Origin: Lysobacterales bacterium
GTDB lineage: Bacteria > Pseudomonadota > Gammaproteobacteria > Xanthomonadales > SZUA-36
DNA length: 40,984 nucleotides
Direction: 5' to 3'
Assembly (NCBI GenBank): GCA_029935455.1
Contig: JAOZKI010000018.1
Location: 1-40,984 of the forward strand
Positions 8,626 through 16,312 of this stretch are shown in pieces. Under the pieces are notes generated by a model that was not told the DNA's origin, made no database searches, and saw nothing but the letters and a program-made list of their open reading frames with translations. Within the stretch, counting starts at the first letter, position 1, and every line of letters starts with the position of its first letter. The position numbers and the translations under genes were made by a program.

Positions 8626-9825
8626 TCAGGCACGCAGCGCATCCTGATACCAACTGAGGAATTCCCAGGTGAACGCCTCCATAAAGCTGAGCGGACCCGG
8701 CTCGTAGAAGCGCGAGTTCACCCCTTCCGCGTTGCGCTCGATGATGCGTTTGTCCGCCTCCGTGGTCACGTCCCAGAGCCAGACCAAACGATCATGGTCG
8801 TAATCTTTGCCCGCTTCCGCATCACCGCGTACCAGCCAGGTGATGTCGCAATCTGAACGGCCATGCGACAGCGGCTTGAAAGCGTATATCACCACATAAT
8901 CGCAGTAGGCCAAGGCAAAGGTCACGGGGCCGACCTGAAAATCCGTGCAACCACCAAAGTAGTCCTTGATCGTTCCCATTAAGGGCGCTACCGGCTGACC
9001 GTCTTTACTTCCGGTCAGATGTCCACGCACCAGGGGATAGCGTTCATAGGTGTAGCAGGTTCCAAATCCAGGCGCGTCAGCATAGTTCTTATCCGCCTGC
9101 CGTTGCGACAAGCCACAGCTGACGGCTTGCTGGTGCACACGTTCGTAAGCCTCGGCATGCTTCTGGTCCGGATCCGCCAGCGCATGCCCACGGGAATATT
9201 CCGGATGCGCCGGCGCACAGTGGTAGCACTCGCAATAGTTTTCTACCGCCAGTTTCCAGTTGGCGGTCATGGGATAACTCTGACGATGGGCCACTTTGGC
9301 ATTGCGCAGATCATAGGGCTCCAGACAAGCACCGAGATCATCAATGGTCGGCTGCAGGGAAGCCGCGTCGTCCGCAAAGTTGATGTAAATCATGCCGGCC
9401 AGCAGCTCGCATTGCACCTGGCGCAGACGAATCTCGGACTTGTCAAAGTCCTCATCCATGTGCGCCGCCGCCCGCAACTGGCCTTCCATGTCATAGGTCC
9501 AGCCGTGGTAGAGGCAAGTCAGACGCTTACTACGGCCCTTGTGCTCAAGGCACAGGCGTGAGCCCCGGTGACGACAAACATTCACCAGCGCATTCACTTT
9601 GTCCTCCGCAGCCCGGATGATGATGACCGACTCACCGTCCAACTCATAGAGGAACCAGTCACCGACGCGGGGAATCTCGCTGATATGGCCGGCATAGAGC
9701 CAACTGCGCATGAAGATTTTTTCCATCTCCAGGCGGTAAATCCCCTCGTCCGTGTAGAAACGCTGATCCATCGACCGCATGGTCGGCTGTGCAGCGATCA
9801 GCTGTTCAATCTCATGCTGCTCCAT
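8626..9825 (-). CDS. Rieske non-heme iron oxygenase, alpha subunit, quaternary-amine type
   Basis: 399 residues. The N-terminal Rieske domain holds the [2Fe-2S] ligands C84-R-H86 and C104-L-Y-H107. The catalytic domain carries ENYCECYHCAPAH, placing the mononuclear iron ligands at H202 and H207 and a bridging acid at E199. A glutamate at this bridging position, rather than aspartate, is a feature I associate with CntA/GbcA-like enzymes that oxidise carnitine, glycine betaine and similar quaternary amines. The expected reaction is O2- and NADH-dependent hydroxylation leading to N-demethylation or C-N cleavage. It is the last gene of the tetR-acyl-CoA dehydrogenase-Rieske operon (17-base gap). 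The required ferredoxin/flavin reductase is not in the window. The substrate is inferred from family and the BetI-like regulator only. Confidence 0.92.
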   Translation of the reverse strand: MEQHEIEQLIAAQPTMRSMDQRFYTDEGIYRLEMEKIFMRSWLYAGHISEIPRVGDWFLYELDGESVIIIRAAEDKVNALVNVCRHRGSRLCLEHKGRSKRLTCLYHGWTYDMEGQLRAAAHMDEDFDKSEIRLRQVQCELLAGMIYINFADDAASLQPTIDDLGACLEPYDLRNAKVAHRQSYPMTANWKLAVENYCECYHCAPAHPEYSRGHALADPDQKHAEAYERVHQQAVSCGLSQRQADKNYADAPGFGTCYTYERYPLVRGHLTGSKDGQPVAPLMGTIKDYFGGCTDFQVGPVTFALAYCDYVVIYAFKPLSHGRSDCDITWLVRGDAEAGKDYDHDRLVWLWDVTTEADKRIIERNAEGVNSRFYEPGPLSFMEAFTWEFLSWYQDALRA

Positions 9826-9842
9826 CGTGCTTCAAACTCCTA

Positions 9843-11009
9843 TCACATCTCGTCCAGGCCACGCTTGGCCAGTTGTCGTGCAATGATCAGGCGCTGTAAT
9901 TCGCTGGCGCCCTCCCAAATGCGGTCCACCCGCAGCTCCCGCGTAAAGCGCTCAGCGCAATTTTCTCGCATGTATCCACGCCCACCAAAAATCTGCACGG
10001 CCCGGTCCGCAATGCGCCCCGCCGCTTCCGAAGCATAGAGTTTGGCCAGCGAACAGCGCGTGTGCAGTGCTTTCACATCTTCCCCACGATCGTGGGCGGC
10101 TGCTGTTTCAAAGGTCATGAGGCGTGCCGCCCAGAGTTCGGTCACGCTGTCGGCCAGCATGGCTTGCACCAGCTGCTTGTCCATCAGTTTGCCGCCGTCC
10201 ACAGCGCGTTCCTTGGCAAAGACCGTTGCCTCTTCGATCAGGCGTGCGGCGGCGCCACAGTTGCGCGCGGCAATCATCAGCCGTTCCCGTCGAAACCAGG
10301 CATGGGTGTAGCCCATACCACCGCCTTCACTGCCAACCAGGTTCTCCTCAGGCACAAACACGTCCTTGAACGCGATTTCCTGATGATGGTGATCAAAGGT
10401 GTGACTGAAGGGCGGCGTCCGCAACACCTCAATGCCCTCTGAATCACTGTCTACCAGCAGCAGCACGTCCTCACCGGCATGCGCGCCCTCGGTGAGCCGG
10501 GCCTGAACAAACAGGTAATCGGCCAGATTGGCGCTGGTGACAAACCACTTCTCGCCAGAGACACGGTAGCCGCCGGCCACGCGCTCGGCTGTGGACTCGA
10601 TAACCACATCCGAGCCGGACTCGCGCTCCGTGATGGCGTAGCATTCTTTTCGCTCACCGCGCATGAGCGGCAGGATATAGCGCTGGAGCTGCTCCTCACT
10701 GCAGGCATCAAACATCCACTGATGCGGTTCTGAAAAACACCAGCAAAGCGCGTTGGTCACCCGGCCCAGCTGTTCCCACACGGCCACCTGATCAACATTT
10801 CGCAAGCCCAGGCCACCGTACTCTGGTGCCACATCCATGGCGCTGAAACCCAGCTTGATGGCCTCCGCCTTGTGCGCCTTGGCTACATGAGCAGGCAAAC
10901 GGCCCTCGTTCATTTCCGCTTCCACCTCCCAGGGGATCAGGGTCTCTTCGGCAAAACGCCGGGCCGTACGGGACCACTCACGGGTGGTGGAATCCATGGG
11001 GATTTTCAT
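9843..11009 (-). CDS. Acyl-CoA dehydrogenase
   Basis: 388 residues from the ATG at 11009-11007, which overlaps the TGA of the upstream tetR gene as ATGA; this overlap fixes the start, as the longer open frame runs back through tetR. FAD-dependent alpha,beta-dehydrogenation of an acyl-CoA thioester is expected. Family blocks are AITERESGSD, EKWFVTSA, the FGGRGYMRENCAERFTRE segment and IWEGASELQRLIIARQL, where E366 occupies the usual catalytic-base position. Electrons would go to electron-transfer flavoprotein, which is not encoded here. With the NDP-forming acyl-CoA synthetase of the divergent operon it could form an activation/dehydrogenation pair acting on a carboxylated, perhaps trimethylammonium-bearing, acyl chain, as in gamma-butyrobetainyl-CoA chemistry. 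That pairing is inference. Confidence 0.93.
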   Translation of the reverse strand: MKIPMDSTTREWSRTARRFAEETLIPWEVEAEMNEGRLPAHVAKAHKAEAIKLGFSAMDVAPEYGGLGLRNVDQVAVWEQLGRVTNALCWCFSEPHQWMFDACSEEQLQRYILPLMRGERKECYAITERESGSDVVIESTAERVAGGYRVSGEKWFVTSANLADYLFVQARLTEGAHAGEDVLLLVDSDSEGIEVLRTPPFSHTFDHHHQEIAFKDVFVPEENLVGSEGGGMGYTHAWFRRERLMIAARNCGAAARLIEEATVFAKERAVDGGKLMDKQLVQAMLADSVTELWAARLMTFETAAAHDRGEDVKALHTRCSLAKLYASEAAGRIADRAVQIFGGRGYMRENCAERFTRELRVDRIWEGASELQRLIIARQLAKRGLDEM

Positions 11010-11662
11010 GACGCAGCGCGAACCTCTTCGGCATTCTGAAAGTGTTTGGGAAATAGGTGTGACAGATAACTCATGGATACATGCAGCGCGTGCTTGCGAC
11101 TCATGGCGCGCGGGCTCAACAACATGTCCAGCCACAAGCCCTCTGTCAGCGCCGCCAGACCCCGCGCTGCCGTGGGCGGATCGATGGTGCGGTAGCCGCC
11201 CTCCTGAACCAGCGTTTGGCACAGGCGAAGCAAGGCGCGGTCATAGCCCTGGTCGCGGGCGGCGCACAGCGTGCGGTAGGTCGGCCGGGCCCGGGACTCA
11301 CCCCAGAAAGAAAACCACACGGCCAGCTTGTTGCGGTCACAGACGGACGGGTGGAAATCTACCCGCACCAGCGCCGCCAAACCTTCAGCAGGATTCGGGC
11401 CCGCTGCCTCAAGGGCCGCCTCCCAGCGATTTTGATACTCATCCACGACGCGTTCCAGCGTGCACAGCAGGAGCTTCTCTTTGGTCTCGAAGTGAAGATT
11501 AATAATGCCCTGACTCAAACCCGCTTCGCGCGCCACCGTGGCCATGGTGGTATCGGAAAGCCCGTGGCTGGCAATGGAACGTATTGTCGCCTCAATTAAC
11601 TGGGAGCGACGCTCTTCCTTACTCGCGGTTCGGGAGACCGTAGATTTTTCTTTTACACTCAT
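11006..11662 (-). CDS. TetR-family transcriptional regulator, BetI-like
   Basis: 218 residues. An N-terminal TetR helix-turn-helix (about residues 20-66: RRSQLIEATIRSIASHG, then TVAREAGLSQGIINLHF) precedes a ligand domain whose segments WFSFWGESRARPTYRTL and GLAALTEGLWLDMLLS match the pattern of BetI, the choline-responsive repressor. The regulator therefore probably senses a choline-, betaine- or carnitine-like compound. It is the first gene of the minus-strand operon and faces the aminotransferase operon across 110 bases holding an 18-bp palindrome, the expected layout for autoregulation and control of both operons. No clear Shine-Dalgarno sequence precedes the ATG. Confidence 0.9.
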   Translation of the reverse strand: MSVKEKSTVSRTASKEERRSQLIEATIRSIASHGLSDTTMATVAREAGLSQGIINLHFETKEKLLLCTLERVVDEYQNRWEAALEAAGPNPAEGLAALVRVDFHPSVCDRNKLAVWFSFWGESRARPTYRTLCAARDQGYDRALLRLCQTLVQEGGYRTIDPPTAARGLAALTEGLWLDMLLSPRAMSRKHALHVSMSYLSHLFPKHFQNAEEVRAAS

Positions 11663-11694
11663 GGGCTTGCATGCTTAAGGCTAAAAATATCCAC

Positions 11695-11712
11695 TGAATG
11701 ATCGTTCATTCA
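11695..11712. promoter_or_regulatory. Palindromic operator for the BetI-like regulator
   Basis: TGAATGA-TCGT-TCATTCA is a perfect seven-base inverted repeat around a four-base centre, midway between the divergent starts at 11662 and 11773. Its size and TGA(A/T)TGA...TCA(T/A)TCA pattern resemble BetI-type operators as I remember them. A TTATAG hexamer (11721-11726) just to its right could be the -10 of the aminotransferase operon, which would put the palindrome over the -35 region. Binding is inferred. Confidence 0.65.
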
Positions 11713-11772
11713 TATGGACATTATAGACACACTATGGGAGACTCCGCACCTGTTTTACAGGAATAAGAACAC

Positions 11773-13119
11773 ATGACCATGGCCGCCAAGCGCCGCTCAT
11801 TAGCGCGCTCCAATGCGCATTTCGCCAAAGCTTCGCAGGCTCTGCCGCTGGGCGTTTCATCCAATTTTCGCTATTGGGGCGACGAGCACACGATCTACAT
11901 CAAGCAGGGTCGCGGTGGACGCATCACCGACATTGATGACAACCGCTATGTGGACTACCGCATGGGTTATGGCCCCGGCATTCTCGGTTATGCGGACGAA
12001 CGGGTCGATGCGGCCGCGCGCGATGGGATGCATGTTGGCGGCGTCTTCGCCCTGTCCACCGAGCGCGAGTACGAGGTCGCCCAGCGCATCAGCAAAATGG
12101 TGCCCGCGGCAGAGCTGGTGCGCTTTTCCAATTCCGGCACGGAGGCCGTGATGGCTGCCTTACGCCTTGCGCGTGCCTTTACCGGCAAGGACGGTCATAT
12201 CATCGTGGAAGGTGGCTATCACGGCATTTTCGATTCGGTGCTCTGGTATGCGGACATTGAAGACTGGGCAGAAAGTGGCGGCACACCCTCGATTGAGGCG
12301 GAGAGCGCGGGCATCCCGGGCATGCTCAAGAAGCTGGCGCATTTCACACCCCTGAATGACGCCAACTATCTGGAAGACCTGCTTAAGAAACACCACAAAG
12401 ATATTGGCGCCTTCTTAATTGAGCCCATGATGGGCAACTGCTGCTCCATTACGGCCACGCGCGAATATGTGCAGGCGGCCCGGGAACTCTGCGACCGCTA
12501 CGGCGTGATTATGATCGTCGACGAAGTAAAAACCGGATTCCGCGTAGCCCGCGGTGGGGTGCAAGAACTTATGGGCTTCAAGGCAGATCTGTGCACTTTT
12601 GCCAAAGCCGTGGGCAATGGTTACCCCATCTCCGTGGTGGCCGGGCGTGCGGACATCATGCGCCAGGTGGGCAAAGGGGTGGTGCACGGCGGCACCTATA
12701 CCTGCCATTCCGTGTCGCTGGCCGCTGCCGCGAAAACTCTGGAAATTCTCGACGAAACCGACGCGCTGGAGACGATCGCTGATTATGGAGCCCGCCTGCA
12801 GGCCGGCATGAGCGAGATTCTCAGTGCGCGTGATATTCCCCACAGCTTTGTGGGGCACCCCAGCATGGGCGGACTGTTTTTCAAGGAAACAGCCCCCAGC
12901 AACTATCGCGACTGGCTGGATTCGGACTACACTTTTTACGACACCATGGCGCCTGAACTGCATGAACTGGGCGTGCTTTGCGAACCCGATTCGCGCGAGC
13001 CATGGTTTGTCTGCGAAGCCCATGCCAAAGACGACAGTCTGGAGCACACGCTGCAGGCCTTTGCGACCGCCGTGGACCTCACGAGCGAAAAAATAAAGCG
13101 GCAGGCCAGCAACGGCTGA
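11773..13119 (+). CDS. Class III PLP aminotransferase, glutamate-1-semialdehyde aminomutase-like
   Basis: 448 residues, first gene of the plus-strand catabolic operon. Fold-type I class III signatures: SNSGTEA (119-125, phosphate binding), IVDEVKTGFR with D250 contacting the PLP pyridine nitrogen, and TFAKAVGNGYP with K278 as the Schiff-base lysine. The N-terminal half resembles the glutamate-1-semialdehyde aminomutase group, but this is not a heme-pathway setting. The likely role is transamination or amine transfer on an omega- or beta-amino substrate made in the pathway. AGGA lies ten bases before the ATG; a second ATG two codons in is an alternative start. The next gene follows after 20 bases. 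Confidence 0.92.
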   Translation: MTMAAKRRSLARSNAHFAKASQALPLGVSSNFRYWGDEHTIYIKQGRGGRITDIDDNRYVDYRMGYGPGILGYADERVDAAARDGMHVGGVFALSTEREYEVAQRISKMVPAAELVRFSNSGTEAVMAALRLARAFTGKDGHIIVEGGYHGIFDSVLWYADIEDWAESGGTPSIEAESAGIPGMLKKLAHFTPLNDANYLEDLLKKHHKDIGAFLIEPMMGNCCSITATREYVQAARELCDRYGVIMIVDEVKTGFRVARGGVQELMGFKADLCTFAKAVGNGYPISVVAGRADIMRQVGKGVVHGGTYTCHSVSLAAAAKTLEILDETDALETIADYGARLQAGMSEILSARDIPHSFVGHPSMGGLFFKETAPSNYRDWLDSDYTFYDTMAPELHELGVLCEPDSREPWFVCEAHAKDDSLEHTLQAFATAVDLTSEKIKRQASNG

Positions 13120-13139
13120 ACCCGAACCGGAGAACGACT

Positions 13140-14756
13140 GTGAAGAAATATGACGCCATCGTGATCGGCGCTGGTCACAACGGCATCGCCAACGGCGCCT
13201 TTCTCGCCAAGGCAGGGCTCAACGTCCTGATGGTCGAGAAAAACGACTGGATCGGCGGTGCGACCGTCAGCCGAAATCTGCATGAGGACTGGATTTACTC
13301 CAACTGTTCCTACGTTTGCAGCTTGCTGCGTCCGGAAGTGTATCGCGCTCTGGATCTGGCCAAATATGGCCTTCAGGTCGTGCCCTATGGGGGTTCGGTC
13401 ACCATTTCCCAGAACGGCGACTACTACGCCTCCTATGTGGATGGAGATGCGTCACGCCGGGAGATGATGCGCCACAGCCACCGTGACGCGGACGCGGAAC
13501 ACCGTTTCGAACGGGACATCATGCGCCAGTGTCGCTTTATCCGTCAGTTTCTGCTGCGCACCGCGCCAGACCCGGCCTCCTTCAAGCCCCGGGACCTGAT
13601 GGAGCTGTTACACATCGGCCGCAAATTCTGGGATCTGGGCGAAGAAACCATCTACGACACCATGCGCTTCTACACCATGAGCATCGCCGAGTTCCTGGAC
13701 GAGTACTTCGAAAGTGATCTTATAAAAGCCTCCCACGCAGGTAGCGGCATTATCGGCTCGGCCATGGGCGTCATGTCGCCCGGCACCGCCTACGTGCTGC
13801 TGCATCACGCCATGGGCGATGTGGACGGGACCGCTGGCGCCTGGGGCTTTGCCCGGGGCGGCATGGGAGCGATTGCCAAGGCCATGCACCTGTGCTTTGA
13901 AGACCACGGCGGTACCACCGTTTCCGGCTCCGGCGTAGAACAGATTCTGGTCAAGAACGGCAAGGTTACCGGCGTCGCGCTGGAAAATGGGGATGAATAC
14001 GAGGCCGATATCGTGGTCTCCAATATGACCCTGCCACGCACCTTCCTGGAATGCATGGATCCCAAGGATCTGCGCCCGGAATTCCTGGAGAAATGCCGCA
14101 ACTTCAAGATCCGCGGCTCCTCCGGCAAGATCAATGTGGCACTGGAAGGCGTGCCCCAGTTCACGGCGCTCAAGGGCAACACGGAGATCATGCGCTCCGA
14201 TATGCATCTGATTGACTCCATCGAGCGCCTGGAACGGGCCTATGACGACTGGAAAGATGGCATCTGGTCCCGCGACCCCTACATCGACATGCTGATTCCA
14301 TCGCTCACGGATCCGACCATGGCACCGCCGGGCAAACATTTTATGTCGCTGTTTATCCAGTATGTGCCGCCCAAGGTACGCGGCAAAGACTGGACCGATG
14401 AAGACCGTGACGCGTTTCGCGACACGGTCTTCAATCAAATCGAAGAATATGCCCCGGGCTTCAAGAATTTGGTGGCGCATGCGGAGGTCCGCACGCCGCG
14501 TGAACTGGAGAACGAAGTGGGGCTGACCGAAGGCAATATTTTCCAGGGCGAACTGACCATGGATCAACTGCTCTTCAACCGCCCCATCCCTGGCTATGCG
14601 CAATATCGCGGCCCGGTGAAGGGGCTGTGGATGTGCGGCTCTTCCAACCACCCTGGCGGCGGCGTAATGGCGGCCCCGGGCGCCAACGCGGCGCGTGAGA
14701 TTTTGATGGATCTGAAGAAACCCAACACGGTACCGGAGGGCTGGGCTGATGACTAA
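13140..14756 (+). CDS. FAD-dependent oxidoreductase, PYROXD2/phytoene desaturase-like (copy 1)
   Basis: 538 residues from a GTG at 13140, chosen because GGAG sits seven bases upstream and the dinucleotide-binding motif begins immediately after (YDAIVIGAGHNGIANGAFL, then a glutamate and WIGGATVSR). The C terminus has GLWMCGSSNHPGGGVMAAPG, the FAD-binding block of the CrtI/PYROXD2 group. Despite the carotenoid-style name, members with the GHNG motif are found in many non-carotenoid clusters and their substrates are mostly unknown. There is no phytoene synthase nearby, so carotenoid synthesis is unlikely. Its stop overlaps the start of a second, diverged family member by eight bases, suggesting the two act together or as a heteromer on a pathway amine or acid. 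Confidence 0.88.
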   Translation: MKKYDAIVIGAGHNGIANGAFLAKAGLNVLMVEKNDWIGGATVSRNLHEDWIYSNCSYVCSLLRPEVYRALDLAKYGLQVVPYGGSVTISQNGDYYASYVDGDASRREMMRHSHRDADAEHRFERDIMRQCRFIRQFLLRTAPDPASFKPRDLMELLHIGRKFWDLGEETIYDTMRFYTMSIAEFLDEYFESDLIKASHAGSGIIGSAMGVMSPGTAYVLLHHAMGDVDGTAGAWGFARGGMGAIAKAMHLCFEDHGGTTVSGSGVEQILVKNGKVTGVALENGDEYEADIVVSNMTLPRTFLECMDPKDLRPEFLEKCRNFKIRGSSGKINVALEGVPQFTALKGNTEIMRSDMHLIDSIERLERAYDDWKDGIWSRDPYIDMLIPSLTDPTMAPPGKHFMSLFIQYVPPKVRGKDWTDEDRDAFRDTVFNQIEEYAPGFKNLVAHAEVRTPRELENEVGLTEGNIFQGELTMDQLLFNRPIPGYAQYRGPVKGLWMCGSSNHPGGGVMAAPGANAAREILMDLKKPNTVPEGWADD

Positions 14757-16302
14757 GGCAGTGAAGAGCGCCCTGATAATCGGCGGCGGTCATAACGGCC
14801 TCGCCTGCGCCGCTTACCTGGCCCGGGCTGGCGTCCAGGTCACGGTGCTGGAAGCCGCTGAGCGCTTCGGCGGCGCGGCGGTAACACGAGAATTTGCACC
14901 GGGTTTTCAGATTTCCGCCGGCGCGCATTTGCTGTTCGCCCTGGACGAGAAAATCCGCAGTGAACTGCAGCTGGAACAGCACGGTCTGGAGATGGCAGCC
15001 ACGGCGCTGGAAACCATTGGACTGGATGAAGACGGCGACTATGTGAGCATTGCCGGCGGCACCCTTAGCGGACCGGGCGCACTGGACGAAGACAAAACCG
15101 CCATGACGCGCTATCAGCGCCAGATGAACCGCTTCGCCGATGTTATCTGGGGCCTTAAGGATCAACTGCCACCCCGTATGGGCACCACCGCCAAGGATGA
15201 CCTGCTCAGCCTGGGCAAACTGGGGCTGAAAATCCGCAGGCTCGGCACGGAAGATATGCGTGAGTTCCTGCGTATCACTGGCATTAATGTCTACGATATT
15301 TTGCAGGAGCGCTTCACCAGTGAGCACCTCAAGGGCGCGCTGAGCGTGGATGGTACGCTGGGCACGTTCCTGGGCACACGCTCCAATAACAGCGTGTTCT
15401 GCGCGCTCCACCGCTTTAATCGGGGCCGCGATTACGCGCTTCCCAAAGGCGGTATGGGCGCGGTCAGCGAAGCGCTGGCTGCCGCAGCCAAGGCCGCTGG
15501 CGCCACGCTGCGGACCAACGCGACGGTGGCCAGCATCACCATGGACTTCGATCGCGCCAGCGGCGTCACATTGAGTGATGGCGAAACGCTGGAAGCGGAT
15601 GTGGTGATTTCCAACGCGGATCCAAAAACCACATTTTTCAAGCTGCTCGGCGCGCGCCATCTGGAAGCCGGCTTTGCCAATCGCGTGCACCATCTGCGCA
15701 CTCGTGGCTGTGTGGCCAAGCTGCACCTGGCCCTCGACGGCCTGCCCGGCTTCACCGGTCTGGATGAGACCCAGCTGGGCAAACGGCTGCTGATCGCTGC
15801 CGACATGCAGTATGTGGAACATGCTTTCAACCATGCCAAATACGGCGAGTACGCGCAGGAACCGGTGCTGGAAATCACCGTACCCAGCGTCCATGACGCA
15901 ACGCTGGCGCCGGCGGGTCAGCATGTACTGTCAGCCAATGTGGCCTGGGCACCTTACGACCTTAAGGGTGGCTGGACCGAGGTGGCCCGGGCGGACTTCC
16001 TGGAACGTTGCCTGAGCGTGCTGGAGCGCTATGCGCCGGGGCTGCGCGGGCAGATCCTGCACAGCGAACTGCTGACTCCGGTGGATATGGAACAGGAATT
16101 TGGCATGACGGGCGGCCATTGGCACCACGTGGAACTGGCCCTGGATGCCTTCCTCATGATGCGCCCGACCCCGGGTGCGGCGCAGTATGCAACACCGGTA
16201 AACGGACTCTACCTGTGTGGCGCCGGATCGCATCCGGGCGGCAACGTGACCGGCTGTGTGGGCCGCAATGCAGCCAAGGCTGTGCTGAAAGGACAAGGAT
16301 AA
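14749..16302 (+). CDS. FAD-dependent oxidoreductase, PYROXD2/phytoene desaturase-like (copy 2)
   Basis: 517 residues. The ATG at 14749 overlaps the stop of copy 1 by eight bases (ATGACTAA). N-terminal motif ALIIGGGHNGLACAAYLARA with FGGAAVTREF binds FAD; C-terminal GLYLCGAGSHPGGNVTGCVG completes the cofactor site. Overall layout matches copy 1, but the sequences differ along most of their length, so this is an old duplication or two subunits rather than a recent tandem copy. Expected chemistry is FAD-dependent dehydrogenation of a C-C or C-N bond. Conserved middle segments include ALPKGGMGAVSEALAAAAKA. It is followed after ten bases by the GcvT-like gene. Confidence 0.88.
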   Translation: MTKAVKSALIIGGGHNGLACAAYLARAGVQVTVLEAAERFGGAAVTREFAPGFQISAGAHLLFALDEKIRSELQLEQHGLEMAATALETIGLDEDGDYVSIAGGTLSGPGALDEDKTAMTRYQRQMNRFADVIWGLKDQLPPRMGTTAKDDLLSLGKLGLKIRRLGTEDMREFLRITGINVYDILQERFTSEHLKGALSVDGTLGTFLGTRSNNSVFCALHRFNRGRDYALPKGGMGAVSEALAAAAKAAGATLRTNATVASITMDFDRASGVTLSDGETLEADVVISNADPKTTFFKLLGARHLEAGFANRVHHLRTRGCVAKLHLALDGLPGFTGLDETQLGKRLLIAADMQYVEHAFNHAKYGEYAQEPVLEITVPSVHDATLAPAGQHVLSANVAWAPYDLKGGWTEVARADFLERCLSVLERYAPGLRGQILHSELLTPVDMEQEFGMTGGHWHHVELALDAFLMMRPTPGAAQYATPVNGLYLCGAGSHPGGNVTGCVGRNAAKAVLKGQG

Positions 16303-16312
16303 GGATAAGGGT

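Noticed and set aside
14575-15924. 449-codon minus-strand frame opposite the second flavoprotein
   Set aside because: Lies entirely across recognised flavoprotein domains on the plus strand and shows no motif of its own.
13140-16302. Carotenoid biosynthesis genes
   Set aside because: The desaturase-like pair lacks phytoene synthase, cyclase or other carotenoid partners and sits in an amine-type catabolic operon.
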